DNA from: VRUE01 sp963718775
GTDB taxonomy: Bacteria > Actinomycetota > Thermoleophilia > Solirubrobacterales > 70-9
Length of the DNA stretch: 64,000 nucleotides
Reading direction: 5' to 3'
Assembly (NCBI GenBank): GCA_963718775.1
Contig: OY970377.1
Span: forward strand, 2,356,001 to 2,420,000
Made by a program: the position numbers and the translations under genes. Positions 19,500-27,963 of the stretch are shown one piece after another (within the stretch, counting starts at the first letter, position 1; every line of letters begins with the position of its first letter). A model generated the notes under the pieces. That model was not told where the DNA came from, ran no database searches, and saw only the letters and a list, made by a program, of their open reading frames with translations.

Positions 19500-21152
19500 A
19501 TGGGAACGATTGGCTCCATAGCGGCGGGCGTCCGTCAGTCGGTCTCCGACGCGGCCTTCGAGGCGAAGGTATTGCGCGAGGCCGGGGTCCTCGGCATCTC
19601 GCGGCCTGACAAAGCGGCCAAGGTCGCTGCGACCTTCCTGCGCTGGGGCGCTTCGCCGGCGACCGGCGTTGCCACCGCGGCGCACAAATACCCGCACGAG
19701 ACGATGCTGATCGACGAACGCGGCTCGCTCAGCTTCGAGCGGGTGCACCGCCGCTCCAACGCGCTTGCCCACGCCTTCGCCGCGATGGGGATCGGCCCCG
19801 GCGACGGAATCGGCGTGATGTGCCGCAACCATCGCGGCTTCATCGAGACGACTCTCGCTGCGGCCAAGCTCGGCGCCAGCGCGCTCTACCTCAACACGAT
19901 GTTCGCCGGCCCGCAGCTGGTCGAGGTGACGCGGCGCGAGGGGCCCAAGGTGCTCGTTTACGACGAGGAGTTCGCCGACCTGCTCGACGGGATCGACGAG
20001 AGTGTCGCTCGGGTCGTGGCCTGGACCGACGGGACGCCAGAGGAGCCGACGCTCGACTCGCTGATCGCCGCCAACGACGACTCCAATCACAAGCCGCCGC
20101 CGGACACGCCCCGCTTCGTCATCCTCACCTCCGGCACCACCGGCACGCCGAAGGGAGCCCAGCGCTCCAGCCCCGATGGCCTGCTGATGATGGCGGCGAT
20201 CATCGACAAGATCCCCTACCGGGCTCGTGAGACGATCACCGTCGCCGCGCCGCTCTTTCATTCCTGGGGCTTCTTCCACTTCGTGATCGGCCTGCCGACG
20301 GCCTCGACGCTGGTGTTGCGTCGTCGCTTCGACCCCGAGCAGACCCTGCAGGCGGTTCAGGACAACCGTGCCCAGGCCCTCGCCGTCGTCCCGGTGATGG
20401 TCCAGCGCATCCTGCAGCTGCCCGAGCAGACCCTTGCCAAGTACGACCTCTCGTCGCTGCGGATCACCGCGATCTCCGGGTCGGCGCTTCCTGGCGAGAT
20501 GGCGCTCGCGTGGATGGACCGTTTCGGCGACACCGTCTACAACCTCTACGGCTCCACCGAGGTCTCCTGGGCGACGGTCGCGACTCCCGAGGACCTGCGC
20601 GCAGCTCCCGGAACCGCCGGCCTGCCCCCGCGCGGAACCGCGGTGCGTCTCTACGACGATGCCGGCCAAGAGGTACCGCAAGGCGAGGTCGGGCGGATCT
20701 TCGTCGGCAACGAAATGGCTTTCGAGGGCTATACCGGCGGCGGTGGCAAGGAGGCGATCGGCGGCCTGCTCTGCAGCGGCGACGTCGGCCACCTCGATTC
20801 CGAGGGCCGACTCTTCATCGACGGCCGCGACGACGAGATGATCGTCTCCGGCGGCGAGAACGTCTTCCCGCGCGAGGTCGAGGATCTTCTTGCCGACCAC
20901 GGTGACGTGGTCGAGGTTGCCGTGATCGGCGTCGAGGACGCGGAGTTCGGCCAGCGACTCAAGGCGTTTGTGGTGCTCGCTGGAGAGGCCGAGGTCTCCG
21001 ACGAAGAGCTGAAAGCGCACGTCAAGGCCAACCTCGCCTCCTACAAGACGCCGCGCGAGATCGAGTTCGTGGACGAACTGCCGCGCAACGCCACGGGCAA
21101 GATCCTCAAGCGGGATCTGCAGGCGCGCGAGGCGCCGGATCGATCCCGGTAG
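19500..21152 (+). CDS. Acyl-CoA synthetase / AMP-dependent ligase
   Basis: About 550 aa, ANL superfamily. The P-loop FVILTSGTTGTPKGAQ, the A5-like LYGSTEVSWAT, the adenylate motif SGDVGHLDSEGRLFIDGRDD and the hinge/catalytic lysine region RNATGKILKRDL at the end are present. It activates a carboxylic acid, probably a fatty acid given the N-terminal similarity to long-chain ligases, to its CoA thioester. ATG at 19500; TAGGCT lies 10 nt upstream. The last codons and stop (21150-21152) lie inside the left arm of palindrome copy C. It interrupts the ispF-cysS segment. Confidence 0.9.
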   Translation: MGTIGSIAAGVRQSVSDAAFEAKVLREAGVLGISRPDKAAKVAATFLRWGASPATGVATAAHKYPHETMLIDERGSLSFERVHRRSNALAHAFAAMGIGPGDGIGVMCRNHRGFIETTLAAAKLGASALYLNTMFAGPQLVEVTRREGPKVLVYDEEFADLLDGIDESVARVVAWTDGTPEEPTLDSLIAANDDSNHKPPPDTPRFVILTSGTTGTPKGAQRSSPDGLLMMAAIIDKIPYRARETITVAAPLFHSWGFFHFVIGLPTASTLVLRRRFDPEQTLQAVQDNRAQALAVVPVMVQRILQLPEQTLAKYDLSSLRITAISGSALPGEMALAWMDRFGDTVYNLYGSTEVSWATVATPEDLRAAPGTAGLPPRGTAVRLYDDAGQEVPQGEVGRIFVGNEMAFEGYTGGGGKEAIGGLLCSGDVGHLDSEGRLFIDGRDDEMIVSGGENVFPREVEDLLADHGDVVEVAVIGVEDAEFGQRLKAFVVLAGEAEVSDEELKAHVKANLASYKTPREIEFVDELPRNATGKILKRDLQAREAPDRSR

Positions 21153-21251
21153 GGGTTTCACTTAACTTTTTCGGTGGGGCGGAGTCTGCTGTCGCCCAAG
21201 GCGCCCGCCGAAAAAGTACAAGACGTTTCACCCCTACCGGGATCGATCCGG
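21135..21251. repeat. Palindromic element family 1, copy C
   Basis: Perfect 22-bp arms at 21135-21156 and 21230-21251 (CCGGATCGATCC... and ...GGATCGATCCGG) flank CACTTAACTTTTTCG and CCGAAAAAGTACAAGACG. The left arm includes the last codons and the stop of the acyl-CoA synthetase gene, so the right arm is an inverted copy of coding sequence. The variable middle partly resembles that of copy A (both contain CTGTCGCCC). Confidence 0.9.
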
Positions 21252-21324
21252 GGTCCCGTCGGCCAATTCGCTAAATGCGAGTTTTTACGCCGATAGGGGG
21301 TAGCTTGGCCTCCGGTGCTGGTAG

Positions 21325-21330
21325 TAGGTT
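21325..21330 (+). promoter_or_regulatory. Predicted -10 box for the coiled-coil gene
   Basis: TAGGTT lies 8 nt before the ATG at 21339, supporting that start over the upstream in-frame ATG at 21315. Confidence 0.35.
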
Positions 21331-21338
21331 GCCGTTTC

Positions 21339-22208
21339 ATGGGTGAGCCTGCGGTGCAGCTGAAAGCGGTTGGTGCGGCGACGGAAGAGCTGCACGAGAC
21401 GGCCAAGCAGGCGCTCGAGTGGGTGCGGATCAGCGAGGAGCGGGTCGTCCGCGCCGAGGCGAGGAACGAGGAGATCCGCGCTGAGATCAAGCAGCGGGCG
21501 AAGGCCACCCTGCGCAAGCTCAGCGAGGAGGGGCGTGAGCAGATCGCTGCCGAGCGAAGTAAGCGCAAGGATGCGGTTGCCCGCGCGACGCGCGCTGAGG
21601 CCGCCCGCGACCGGGCCGAGAAAGCTTTCGAGCAGACGCAGGGCCGGGCTGAGGCGGAGCGCGAGGCGCTTGCTACCGAGTTGAGCGGTGTTCGTGCTGA
21701 GTCCGAGCGTTCGCTCGGCAAGGCGGTTGAGGCCGCCGAGCGCGAGGCGGCGCAGCGACACGGCGAGGCGCTCGATCGGGCCAAGCTCGAAGCCGATCAG
21801 CGGGTTGCCGCGGCCGAGCAGCGCGCCGCCGACGCCGAGGCAGCTGCGGCGGAGGCCCATGAGCTCGCCGTGCGGCTCGAGGCGGAGATTGAGGAGCGGG
21901 TCATGCAGGGCACCGAGGACGTGCGCCGCGAGGCCGAGGAGCGCGTTCGCAAGCTCGTCGAGAAGGTCGAGGGCGAGGCCGCCGAGATGGCCAGGACGCG
22001 CGCCGAGGAGTCGCTCAAAGCCGAGTCCGACCGGATCCGCAGGCAGGCCGAGCAACGCGAGGAGCGCGTGCGGCGTGCTGCCGAGGACGAGATCAAGGCA
22101 AGCACCTCACGGGACCGCCGCGAGGTTCTCGCCGCGGTCGACAAGACCGCTCCCGCCTGGGCTCGCAAAGAGACCACGGCTTCGGGCTCCGGCTACCGCA
22201 CGTTTTAG
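21339..22208 (+). CDS. Long coiled-coil protein of unknown function
   Basis: 289 aa, almost entirely charged heptad-type helix rich in Glu, Ala and Arg (ATRAEAARDRAEKAFEQ and similar throughout). No signal peptide, membrane segment or enzymatic motif is visible. Such proteins resemble DivIVA/SMC-like or cytoskeletal scaffolds only in composition, so no function is assigned. The ATG at 21339 is preferred because TAGGTT is 8 nt upstream; an ATG at 21315 would add eight residues. It lies between palindrome copy C and the hairpin before cysS, inside the otherwise conserved ispF-cysS segment. Confidence 0.7.
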   Translation: MGEPAVQLKAVGAATEELHETAKQALEWVRISEERVVRAEARNEEIRAEIKQRAKATLRKLSEEGREQIAAERSKRKDAVARATRAEAARDRAEKAFEQTQGRAEAEREALATELSGVRAESERSLGKAVEAAEREAAQRHGEALDRAKLEADQRVAAAEQRAADAEAAAAEAHELAVRLEAEIEERVMQGTEDVRREAEERVRKLVEKVEGEAAEMARTRAEESLKAESDRIRRQAEQREERVRRAAEDEIKASTSRDRREVLAAVDKTAPAWARKETTASGSGYRTF

Positions 22209-22218
22209 CGCGGTAGGG

Positions 22219-22246
22219 GTAGGGAGTCGGGTGCCCGACTCCCTAC
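22219..22246. terminator. Perfect hairpin between the coiled-coil gene and cysS
   Basis: GTAGGGAGTCGGG (22219-22231) and CCCGACTCCCTAC (22234-22246) form a 13-bp perfect stem with a 2-nt loop. No U tract follows. It ends one base before the putative -10 box of cysS. Confidence 0.6.
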
Positions 22247-22250
22247 TAGC

Positions 22251-22252
<2 letters not shown>
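22247..22252 (+). promoter_or_regulatory. Predicted leaderless -10 box for cysS
   Basis: TAGCAT lies 7 nt before the second ATG (22260), which would make 22260 rather than 22251 the start codon. The box includes the first two bases of the upstream ATG. Confidence 0.4.
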
Positions 22253-23659
<1,407 letters not shown>

Positions 23660-23660
<1 letters not shown>

Positions 23661-24310
23661 TGGCTTCGCAGATCATCTATGGCAAGCGGCCGGTCGCCGA
23701 GGCGGAGCGGGGGAGGCGGCGGGTTCAGCGGGTCTGGCGGGCGCCTGGGACATCGGCGGAGGAGCTGGAGCGGCTTTGCGGGTCTCCGGACCACCAGGGG
23801 GTCGTGGCCGAGGTCGAGCCCTATCCCTACGCGGGCTCCGCCGAGCTGTTGCGTGTCGACAACGCGCTGCTGATCGCGCTCGACCAGGTGCAGGACCCGC
23901 GCAACCTCGGCGCGGTCGCGCGTTCGGCTGAGGCTGCCGGAGCGGCGGGGCTCGTCATCCCCGAGCGTCGCTCGGCGGCGGTGACCGCCGTCACCTGCAA
24001 GGCATCGGCCGGGGCCGTCGAGCATCTGCCGATCGCCCATGTGCGCAATCTCGCTGACTGGCTCGGTGAGGCGAAGCAGGCCGGCTTCTGGATCTGGGGT
24101 GCCGATGCCGACGCGCCGCAGGCGCCCTGGCAGGTCGATCTGAGCGGGCCAACCGTGCTGGTGCTGGGGGGCGAGGGCGAGGGCCTGCGGCCTCGCGTGG
24201 CCTCGGCCTGCGATGGGCTCGTCGCCTTGCCTCAACGTGGCCAAATCGAGTCGCTCAACGTCTCGGCCGCCGCCGCGGCGCTGCTTTTCGAGGCTGTTCG
24301 GCAGCGCTAG
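23660..24310 (+). CDS. rlmB: TrmH-family rRNA 2'-O-methyltransferase (RlmB-like)
   Basis: SPOUT-class S-adenosylmethionine methyltransferase that in E. coli methylates G2251 of 23S rRNA. 216 aa, slightly short. The N-terminal substrate-binding domain starts IIYGKRPVAEAER. The SpoU core contains ALDQVQDPRNLGAVARSAEAAG, VLVLGGEGEGLRPRV and the knot segment IESLNVSAAAAALLFE, the three SPOUT motifs. Its start codon overlaps the cysS stop (TGATG), indicating translational coupling. The cysS-rlmB-sigH order is conserved with Firmicutes. Confidence 0.93.
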
Positions 24311-24347
24311 CAACTGCAACGGCACTTGCACTAATTCCGGCTCGGGG

Positions 24348-24375
24348 TTGACAGAACTCCGCGCAGCCGTAAACT
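24348..24375 (+). promoter_or_regulatory. Sigma-70-type promoter for sigH
   Basis: A perfect -35 TTGACA (24348-24353) and -10 TAAACT (24370-24375) are separated by 16 bp. It is the best canonical promoter seen in the window. It implies a leader of roughly 110 nt before the GTG at 24491, containing several GCGCCA copies able to pair with one another. Confidence 0.75.
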
Positions 24376-24490
24376 AACGCGCCAATAAGGGTGAACCTCA
24401 GCTTGAGTCTGAGATGAGCCCGGTCATAAGTACTCAGGGCGCCACCAGGGGAGGTAAGGCGCCACGACCCTTCGTCAAGGAGAAGGATCT

Positions 24491-25201
24491 GTGGCTCTAT
24501 CTTCGCCGACCCAGGACATGCAGCTCCCCTCAGGCCGTTTGAACGGCTCGCTCAGGCCAGCTGAGGCTAACCCTCAACCTGAGCTTGATGACCATTATCT
24601 CGTCGCCCTGGCCAAGGATGGCCGCGCCGACGCCTACGACGCGATCGTCCGTCGCTACCGCGGCTTCGTTCGTCTCAAGGCCTCGTCCTACTTCCTGCTT
24701 GGCGGAGAGTCAGACGATCTGATCCAGGAAGGCCTGCTCGGCCTCTACAAGGCGATCCGCGACTACCGCACCGATCGCGAGTCGAGCTTCCGCAATTTCG
24801 CCGAGCTCTGCATCACCCGCCAGATCATCACCGCGGTGAAGACGGCGACCCGCAACAAGCACACGCCGCTCAACCAGTACGTCTCGTTCAGCCAGACCCC
24901 GGCTGCCTCGGGGGATTCGGACACGACGCTCGACGAGATCCTTCCCGGTCCCACGGTCCACGACCCGGTCAACCAGGTGATCGCCTCCGAAGAGCTGGAG
25001 AGCCTCGTCTCCTGTCTCTCGGGCGTCTCCGGGGTCCTCTCGGACCTGGAGAGCAGCGTGCTCTCGCTCTATCTCGACGGTCACTCCTACGAGGCGACCG
25101 CGGAGCGGCTCGAGTGCGACACCAAGACCGTCGACAACGCCCTGCAGCGCGTCAAGCGCAAGGTCGGCTCTCACCTAGCCTCCCGCGAGGCGCCCCTCTA
25201 A
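24491..25201 (+). CDS. sigH: SigH-like sigma-70 family RNA polymerase sigma factor
   Basis: 236 aa. Regions 2 and 4 are clear: YDAIVRRYRGFVRLKASSYFL and GGESDDLIQEGLLGLYKAIRDY (region 2.1-2.2), SFRNFAELCITRQIITAVKTATR (2.3-2.4), and the C-terminal helix-turn-helix VLSLYLDGHSYEATAERL with ALQRVKRKV (4.2). The sequence closely follows Bacillus Spo0H (FLxGGExEDLIQEGMIGLYKAIRDF), and the position after rlmB is also the same. In non-sporulating actinomycetes its regulon is not established. GTG start at 24491 follows AAGGAGAAGG. The IS element lies directly downstream, where rpmG/secE/nusG would be expected. Confidence 0.93.
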   Translation: MALSSPTQDMQLPSGRLNGSLRPAEANPQPELDDHYLVALAKDGRADAYDAIVRRYRGFVRLKASSYFLLGGESDDLIQEGLLGLYKAIRDYRTDRESSFRNFAELCITRQIITAVKTATRNKHTPLNQYVSFSQTPAASGDSDTTLDEILPGPTVHDPVNQVIASEELESLVSCLSGVSGVLSDLESSVLSLYLDGHSYEATAERLECDTKTVDNALQRVKRKVGSHLASREAPL

Positions 25202-25594
25202 GGCCGTCCGGCCGGCGCATATCGGCGTCCTCGGTCGCTCGCGTGCAGAGCACGCCACGCTCCCTGCGTCCTCATATGGAGAGCCCCTCGTCAAGCGGGC
25301 AGGATCGAACGGGTCCCTGAGGGACCGCGACCACGGTGTCGCGGCGCTCTCGGGGCGACACGAGCAAATTCCAGACGCGTCGACTGCATCGTCAGCCTCA
25401 TATGCGGGGACTGGCTACCCCATGACCGCCGATTCGTCGCGTGGCCTGCAGTCTTGAAGCGGGCGCGGCCGGCGGGAATCCCCGCCGGTTGCCCCAGGAC
25501 GCAGCGCAGGCCGCCCTGCGGCGACGTGCTGGCCTTCGTTGATCTCGTGCCGCCCCGACAGCGTCGTCGAGGGCGCGTTGGTTTCCCCGCTCGC
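25202..25594. other. 393-bp non-coding stretch containing the right end of the IS
   Basis: No gene is supported here. It holds the IS subterminal repeat at 25275-25284 and then about 310 bp of GC-rich, hairpin-prone sequence (for example GCGACACC-like arms around 25336-25362) downstream of the transposase stop. In IS1111-type elements this side encodes the guide (seeker/bridge) RNA, so it is the best place to look for one, read from the minus strand. Confidence 0.5.
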
Positions 25595-26815
25595 TCAGTC
25601 CAGCTGCCCCACCTCCCACACAAAGCAGCCGAGCTCGCGTGCCAGGGCGATCCTGACCACGTTGGCGGGCTTGCCCCGCTCCACCCGCAACCGTTGCCAG
25701 CGACGATGCAGGCGGACCTGAGCGCGCCAGCCGATCTCACACGCTCGTGGGTCGACGCCGCGCTGGCGACGCTCCAGCGACCCCGCCACCCTGGGCGCGT
25801 GGCGGTAGTGGTGGGCGGCCTCGACCAGCAACCGGCGGGCATGCGCGGAGCCCGCCTTGGTGATCGGGCCGCGCCGCCGCTGCCCCCCTGAGGAGTGCTC
25901 GGAGGGCACGATGCCGAAGTAGGCCATCAGCGACGCCGGGCGCTCAAAGCGCCGCAGGTCTCCAGCCTCCCCGCAAAGCCCGAGCGCCGTCAGCGTGTCG
26001 ATGCCCCGCAGGCAGCGCAACCGCGCGATCGTCTCGGCCCAGGGAGACTCGGGCCAGCCCTCCTCGATCGCCCGCTCGGCCACGCCACGACGCTGCTCAA
26101 GCGCCCTCACGGCACTCAGGTAGTCGGCGAGCACGGCACTGGAGGCGCCGTCGGAGAACTCGATCCCCGCCAGCCAGCGCCAGTGGGCCTGCGTCCAGGC
26201 CGAGCCCGGGCCTCCCCAGCGCAACTCGCGGCGCAGCAGGAACTTGCCCACCCGGTGGCGAGCGCGCATCAAATCGGCGCGGATTGCCCCTCGACAACGG
26301 GCGAGGTCGCGAAAGCGCTCCTCCTCGGGGCTCGGCACGCGCACGAAGGACAGTTCGCCGGCGAGGCACAGGCGCGCCAGGCGCTCGGCATCGCGGCGGT
26401 CGGTCTTCACCCGATCGCTCGGCGCTTTTGGGATCGACCCCGGCGCGCAGATGCGCACGTCGAGGTCGCGCTCGACGGCGCCACGAGCGAGGCCATAGCC
26501 CGTCGGCCCTGCCTCATAGACGGCGAGGACGGGAGCGTGGAGCCCTTCGAGAAAGTCCAGGGCCCGCCGGGGCGGGCCGTTCAAGCGTTTGGAGCGAAGC
26601 TCGCCTGTCTCGGGGCAAAGAACGCAGGCGTGGGTTTGGGTGGCGTGGACGTCGAGGCCGACCACGCTTTTAGGCTGAGCCATGTCGGCACCTCCCATGA
26701 TTGGGGTGTCGGCCGCAGGTCCGCCCTGCGGCCCAGTCCCCGCACTTTCATGCGCGGGGTGCCGACCTACCTACCGCTGGAGTCGGTCAGCTCTCCATAC
26801 GGTCTTGATCTGCTT
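25260..26815 (-). mobile_element. IS110-family (IS1111-like) insertion sequence
   Basis: An about 1.5-kb element. The transposase gene is flanked by 10-bp subterminal inverted repeats, TATGGAGAGC at 25275-25284 and GCTCTCCATA at 26790-26799. Subterminal rather than terminal repeats, and a longer non-coding region downstream of the transposase, are typical of the IS1111 subgroup. The outer ends are estimated; no target duplication is expected or seen. It separates sigH from the genes that usually follow it. Confidence 0.75.
25595..26698 (-). CDS. IS110-family transposase (DEDD)
   Basis: 367 aa. The N-terminal RuvC-like DEDD domain begins VVGLDVHATQTHACV (first Asp), has VYEAGPTGYGLA (Glu) and DRVKTDRRDAERLARL (two Asp). 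The C-terminal Transposase_20-type domain has LRCLRGIDTLTALGLCGEAGDL followed by LMAYFGIVPSEHSSGGQRRRGPITKAGSA, where the conserved serine of this family (SEHSSG) is expected. These enzymes recombine DNA through a Holliday-like intermediate guided by an element-encoded RNA. The frame is intact, so the copy may be active. The start may be the downstream ATG (MAQPKSVVG). Neighbouring genes are unrelated. Confidence 0.92.
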   Translation of the reverse strand: MGGADMAQPKSVVGLDVHATQTHACVLCPETGELRSKRLNGPPRRALDFLEGLHAPVLAVYEAGPTGYGLARGAVERDLDVRICAPGSIPKAPSDRVKTDRRDAERLARLCLAGELSFVRVPSPEEERFRDLARCRGAIRADLMRARHRVGKFLLRRELRWGGPGSAWTQAHWRWLAGIEFSDGASSAVLADYLSAVRALEQRRGVAERAIEEGWPESPWAETIARLRCLRGIDTLTALGLCGEAGDLRRFERPASLMAYFGIVPSEHSSGGQRRRGPITKAGSAHARRLLVEAAHHYRHAPRVAGSLERRQRGVDPRACEIGWRAQVRLHRRWQRLRVERGKPANVVRIALARELGCFVWEVGQLD

Positions 26816-26827
26816 GACCGGACAGCC
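26699..26827. other. Transposase upstream region with two hairpins
   Basis: GGCCGCAGG (26711-26719) pairs with CCTGCGGCC (26725-26733), and CCCCGC (26738-26743) pairs with GCGGGG (26754-26759). The left subterminal repeat follows at 26790-26799. In the IS110 subgroup proper the guide RNA is encoded on this side, so both ends should be considered. Confidence 0.45.
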
Positions 26828-27844
26828 TTAGGGATGAGGAAGATCTGCGAGGACGTAGTCGAGTAGTTCCTGGCCGTGCTCGGAGGCGACGGCGACGTCG
26901 TCGGCCACGATCCGGACCCGGTGCAGGGACTGCATGCGCAGCACGTCACCGTCGCAGCGGTTGTTCGGGAAGACGCCGGAGTAGGAGACGCCCAGCCGCT
27001 CGAGGTGATCGGCGACGAGAGCGGTGGCGGGCTTCTCCAGCGGCAGGTCTATGTAGACGGCATCGAGGCCGGCGCGGTGGAAGAGGTGGTGGCGCTCGGC
27101 CGCGATCGCGGCCTCGAGATCGGCGCCCGGCGTGTGCACGGTGATCAGCGCCAGGTTGTGGTCGCCATCGGTCTCCACGTGCAGCTCGGTTCGCTTCTCC
27201 AGGCCGGCTTCCCGAGGCGGCTCGGCCAGCGTCCCGCGCAGCTCGCACAGCTCCAGGGTCTGGCCGACGATCGCCCTGTGTCGCTCCGGAACGTAGGCCG
27301 GGCGCTCATGGCCATCGTTCAGCTTCGTGTAGAAGAGCGCTGCCGACTGCCGTCCAGTCCGGCCCTTGCCGGCGGCGTCGTTGGAGACCGAGGCTGGGAT
27401 CCAGCCGAGCAGGAAGCCGGTCTCGTGGGCGCCCAGCTCGATGTTGGCGCGCTGGCTGTAGGGATGGGCGGCGGTCGCCTCGCTGTACATGCCCGCCATG
27501 CCCTGCTCGGTCGCCCAGTCCATCAGGAAGCGCTTGGTCCGCGTGAAGAGGTGCTGCCCACGCGCGGCCGGCATCGTCACCGCCTGCCCCGAGTGTCCGA
27601 CCGCGTCTCCCGCGGCGGCGAGGCTCATCCCCTCGTGGCAGAGCAGCTCCCCGCTCGGCGTCTCCGCCACGCAGGAGACGTAGGCGCCCGTGGCCAGCCG
27701 CGCCGACACCTCGTCGGGGTCGTAGACCCAGCGAACGTCGTAGCTCTCGCCGTAGGCAATCCGGATCGCCTCGCTAAGCACCGACCCCTCGCCGGGCTCG
27801 AGAAGCCGGAACCGTGCATCGACGGCGCTGGGTTCGTCGTTCAT
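26828..27844 (-). CDS. GNAT-like acetyltransferase-fold protein
   Basis: 338 aa, soluble. The N-terminal half resembles GNAT folds: an opening FRLLEPGEGSVLSEAIRIAYGESY, then a strand ETPSGELLCHEGMSL and a helix region QHLFTRTKRFLMDWATEQGMAGMYSEATAAHPYSQRANIELGAHETGFL, which looks like the acetyl-CoA-binding helix followed by a beta-bulge. The C-terminal half (ELHVETDGDHNLALITVHTPG onward) also ends like a GNAT domain, so two tandem folds are possible. No substrate can be proposed. It ends just outside the IS left end and is divergent from the tRNA-Thr. Confidence 0.55.
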   Translation of the reverse strand: MNDEPSAVDARFRLLEPGEGSVLSEAIRIAYGESYDVRWVYDPDEVSARLATGAYVSCVAETPSGELLCHEGMSLAAAGDAVGHSGQAVTMPAARGQHLFTRTKRFLMDWATEQGMAGMYSEATAAHPYSQRANIELGAHETGFLLGWIPASVSNDAAGKGRTGRQSAALFYTKLNDGHERPAYVPERHRAIVGQTLELCELRGTLAEPPREAGLEKRTELHVETDGDHNLALITVHTPGADLEAAIAAERHHLFHRAGLDAVYIDLPLEKPATALVADHLERLGVSYSGVFPNNRCDGDVLRMQSLHRVRIVADDVAVASEHGQELLDYVLADLPHP

Positions 27845-27883
27845 GCCGTCTATATTCGGCAGGCTACTCGCCTAGCACGACTT

Positions 27884-27956
27884 GCCCGCCTAGCTCAACT
27901 GGGAGAGCACCTGATTTGTAATCAGGAGGTTTCCGGTTCGATCCCGGAGGCGGGCC
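27884..27956 (+). tRNA. tRNA-Thr (anticodon TGT)
   Basis: A complete cloverleaf can be drawn. The acceptor stem is GCCCGCC (27884-27890) with GGCGGGC (27949-27955), the anticodon stem CCTGA/TCAGG encloses loop TTTGTAA with anticodon TGT at 27917-27919, and the T arm is CCGGTTCGATCCCGG. The 3' CCA is not encoded. tRNA-Thr near sigH is a common arrangement upstream of secE-nusG in Gram-positive bacteria. Confidence 0.95.
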
Positions 27957-27963
27957 TTGGATT

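Noticed and set aside
24430..24470. c-di-AMP (ydaO) or c-di-GMP riboswitch in the sigH leader
   Set aside because: The conserved cores of these riboswitches cannot be found. The hairpins are reported only as a structured leader.
25202..25594. A protein-coding gene next to the IS
   Set aside because: Frames here (for example 25291-25842 minus and 25454-25891 plus) are shadows of the transposase or low-complexity Arg/Pro translations without start signals.
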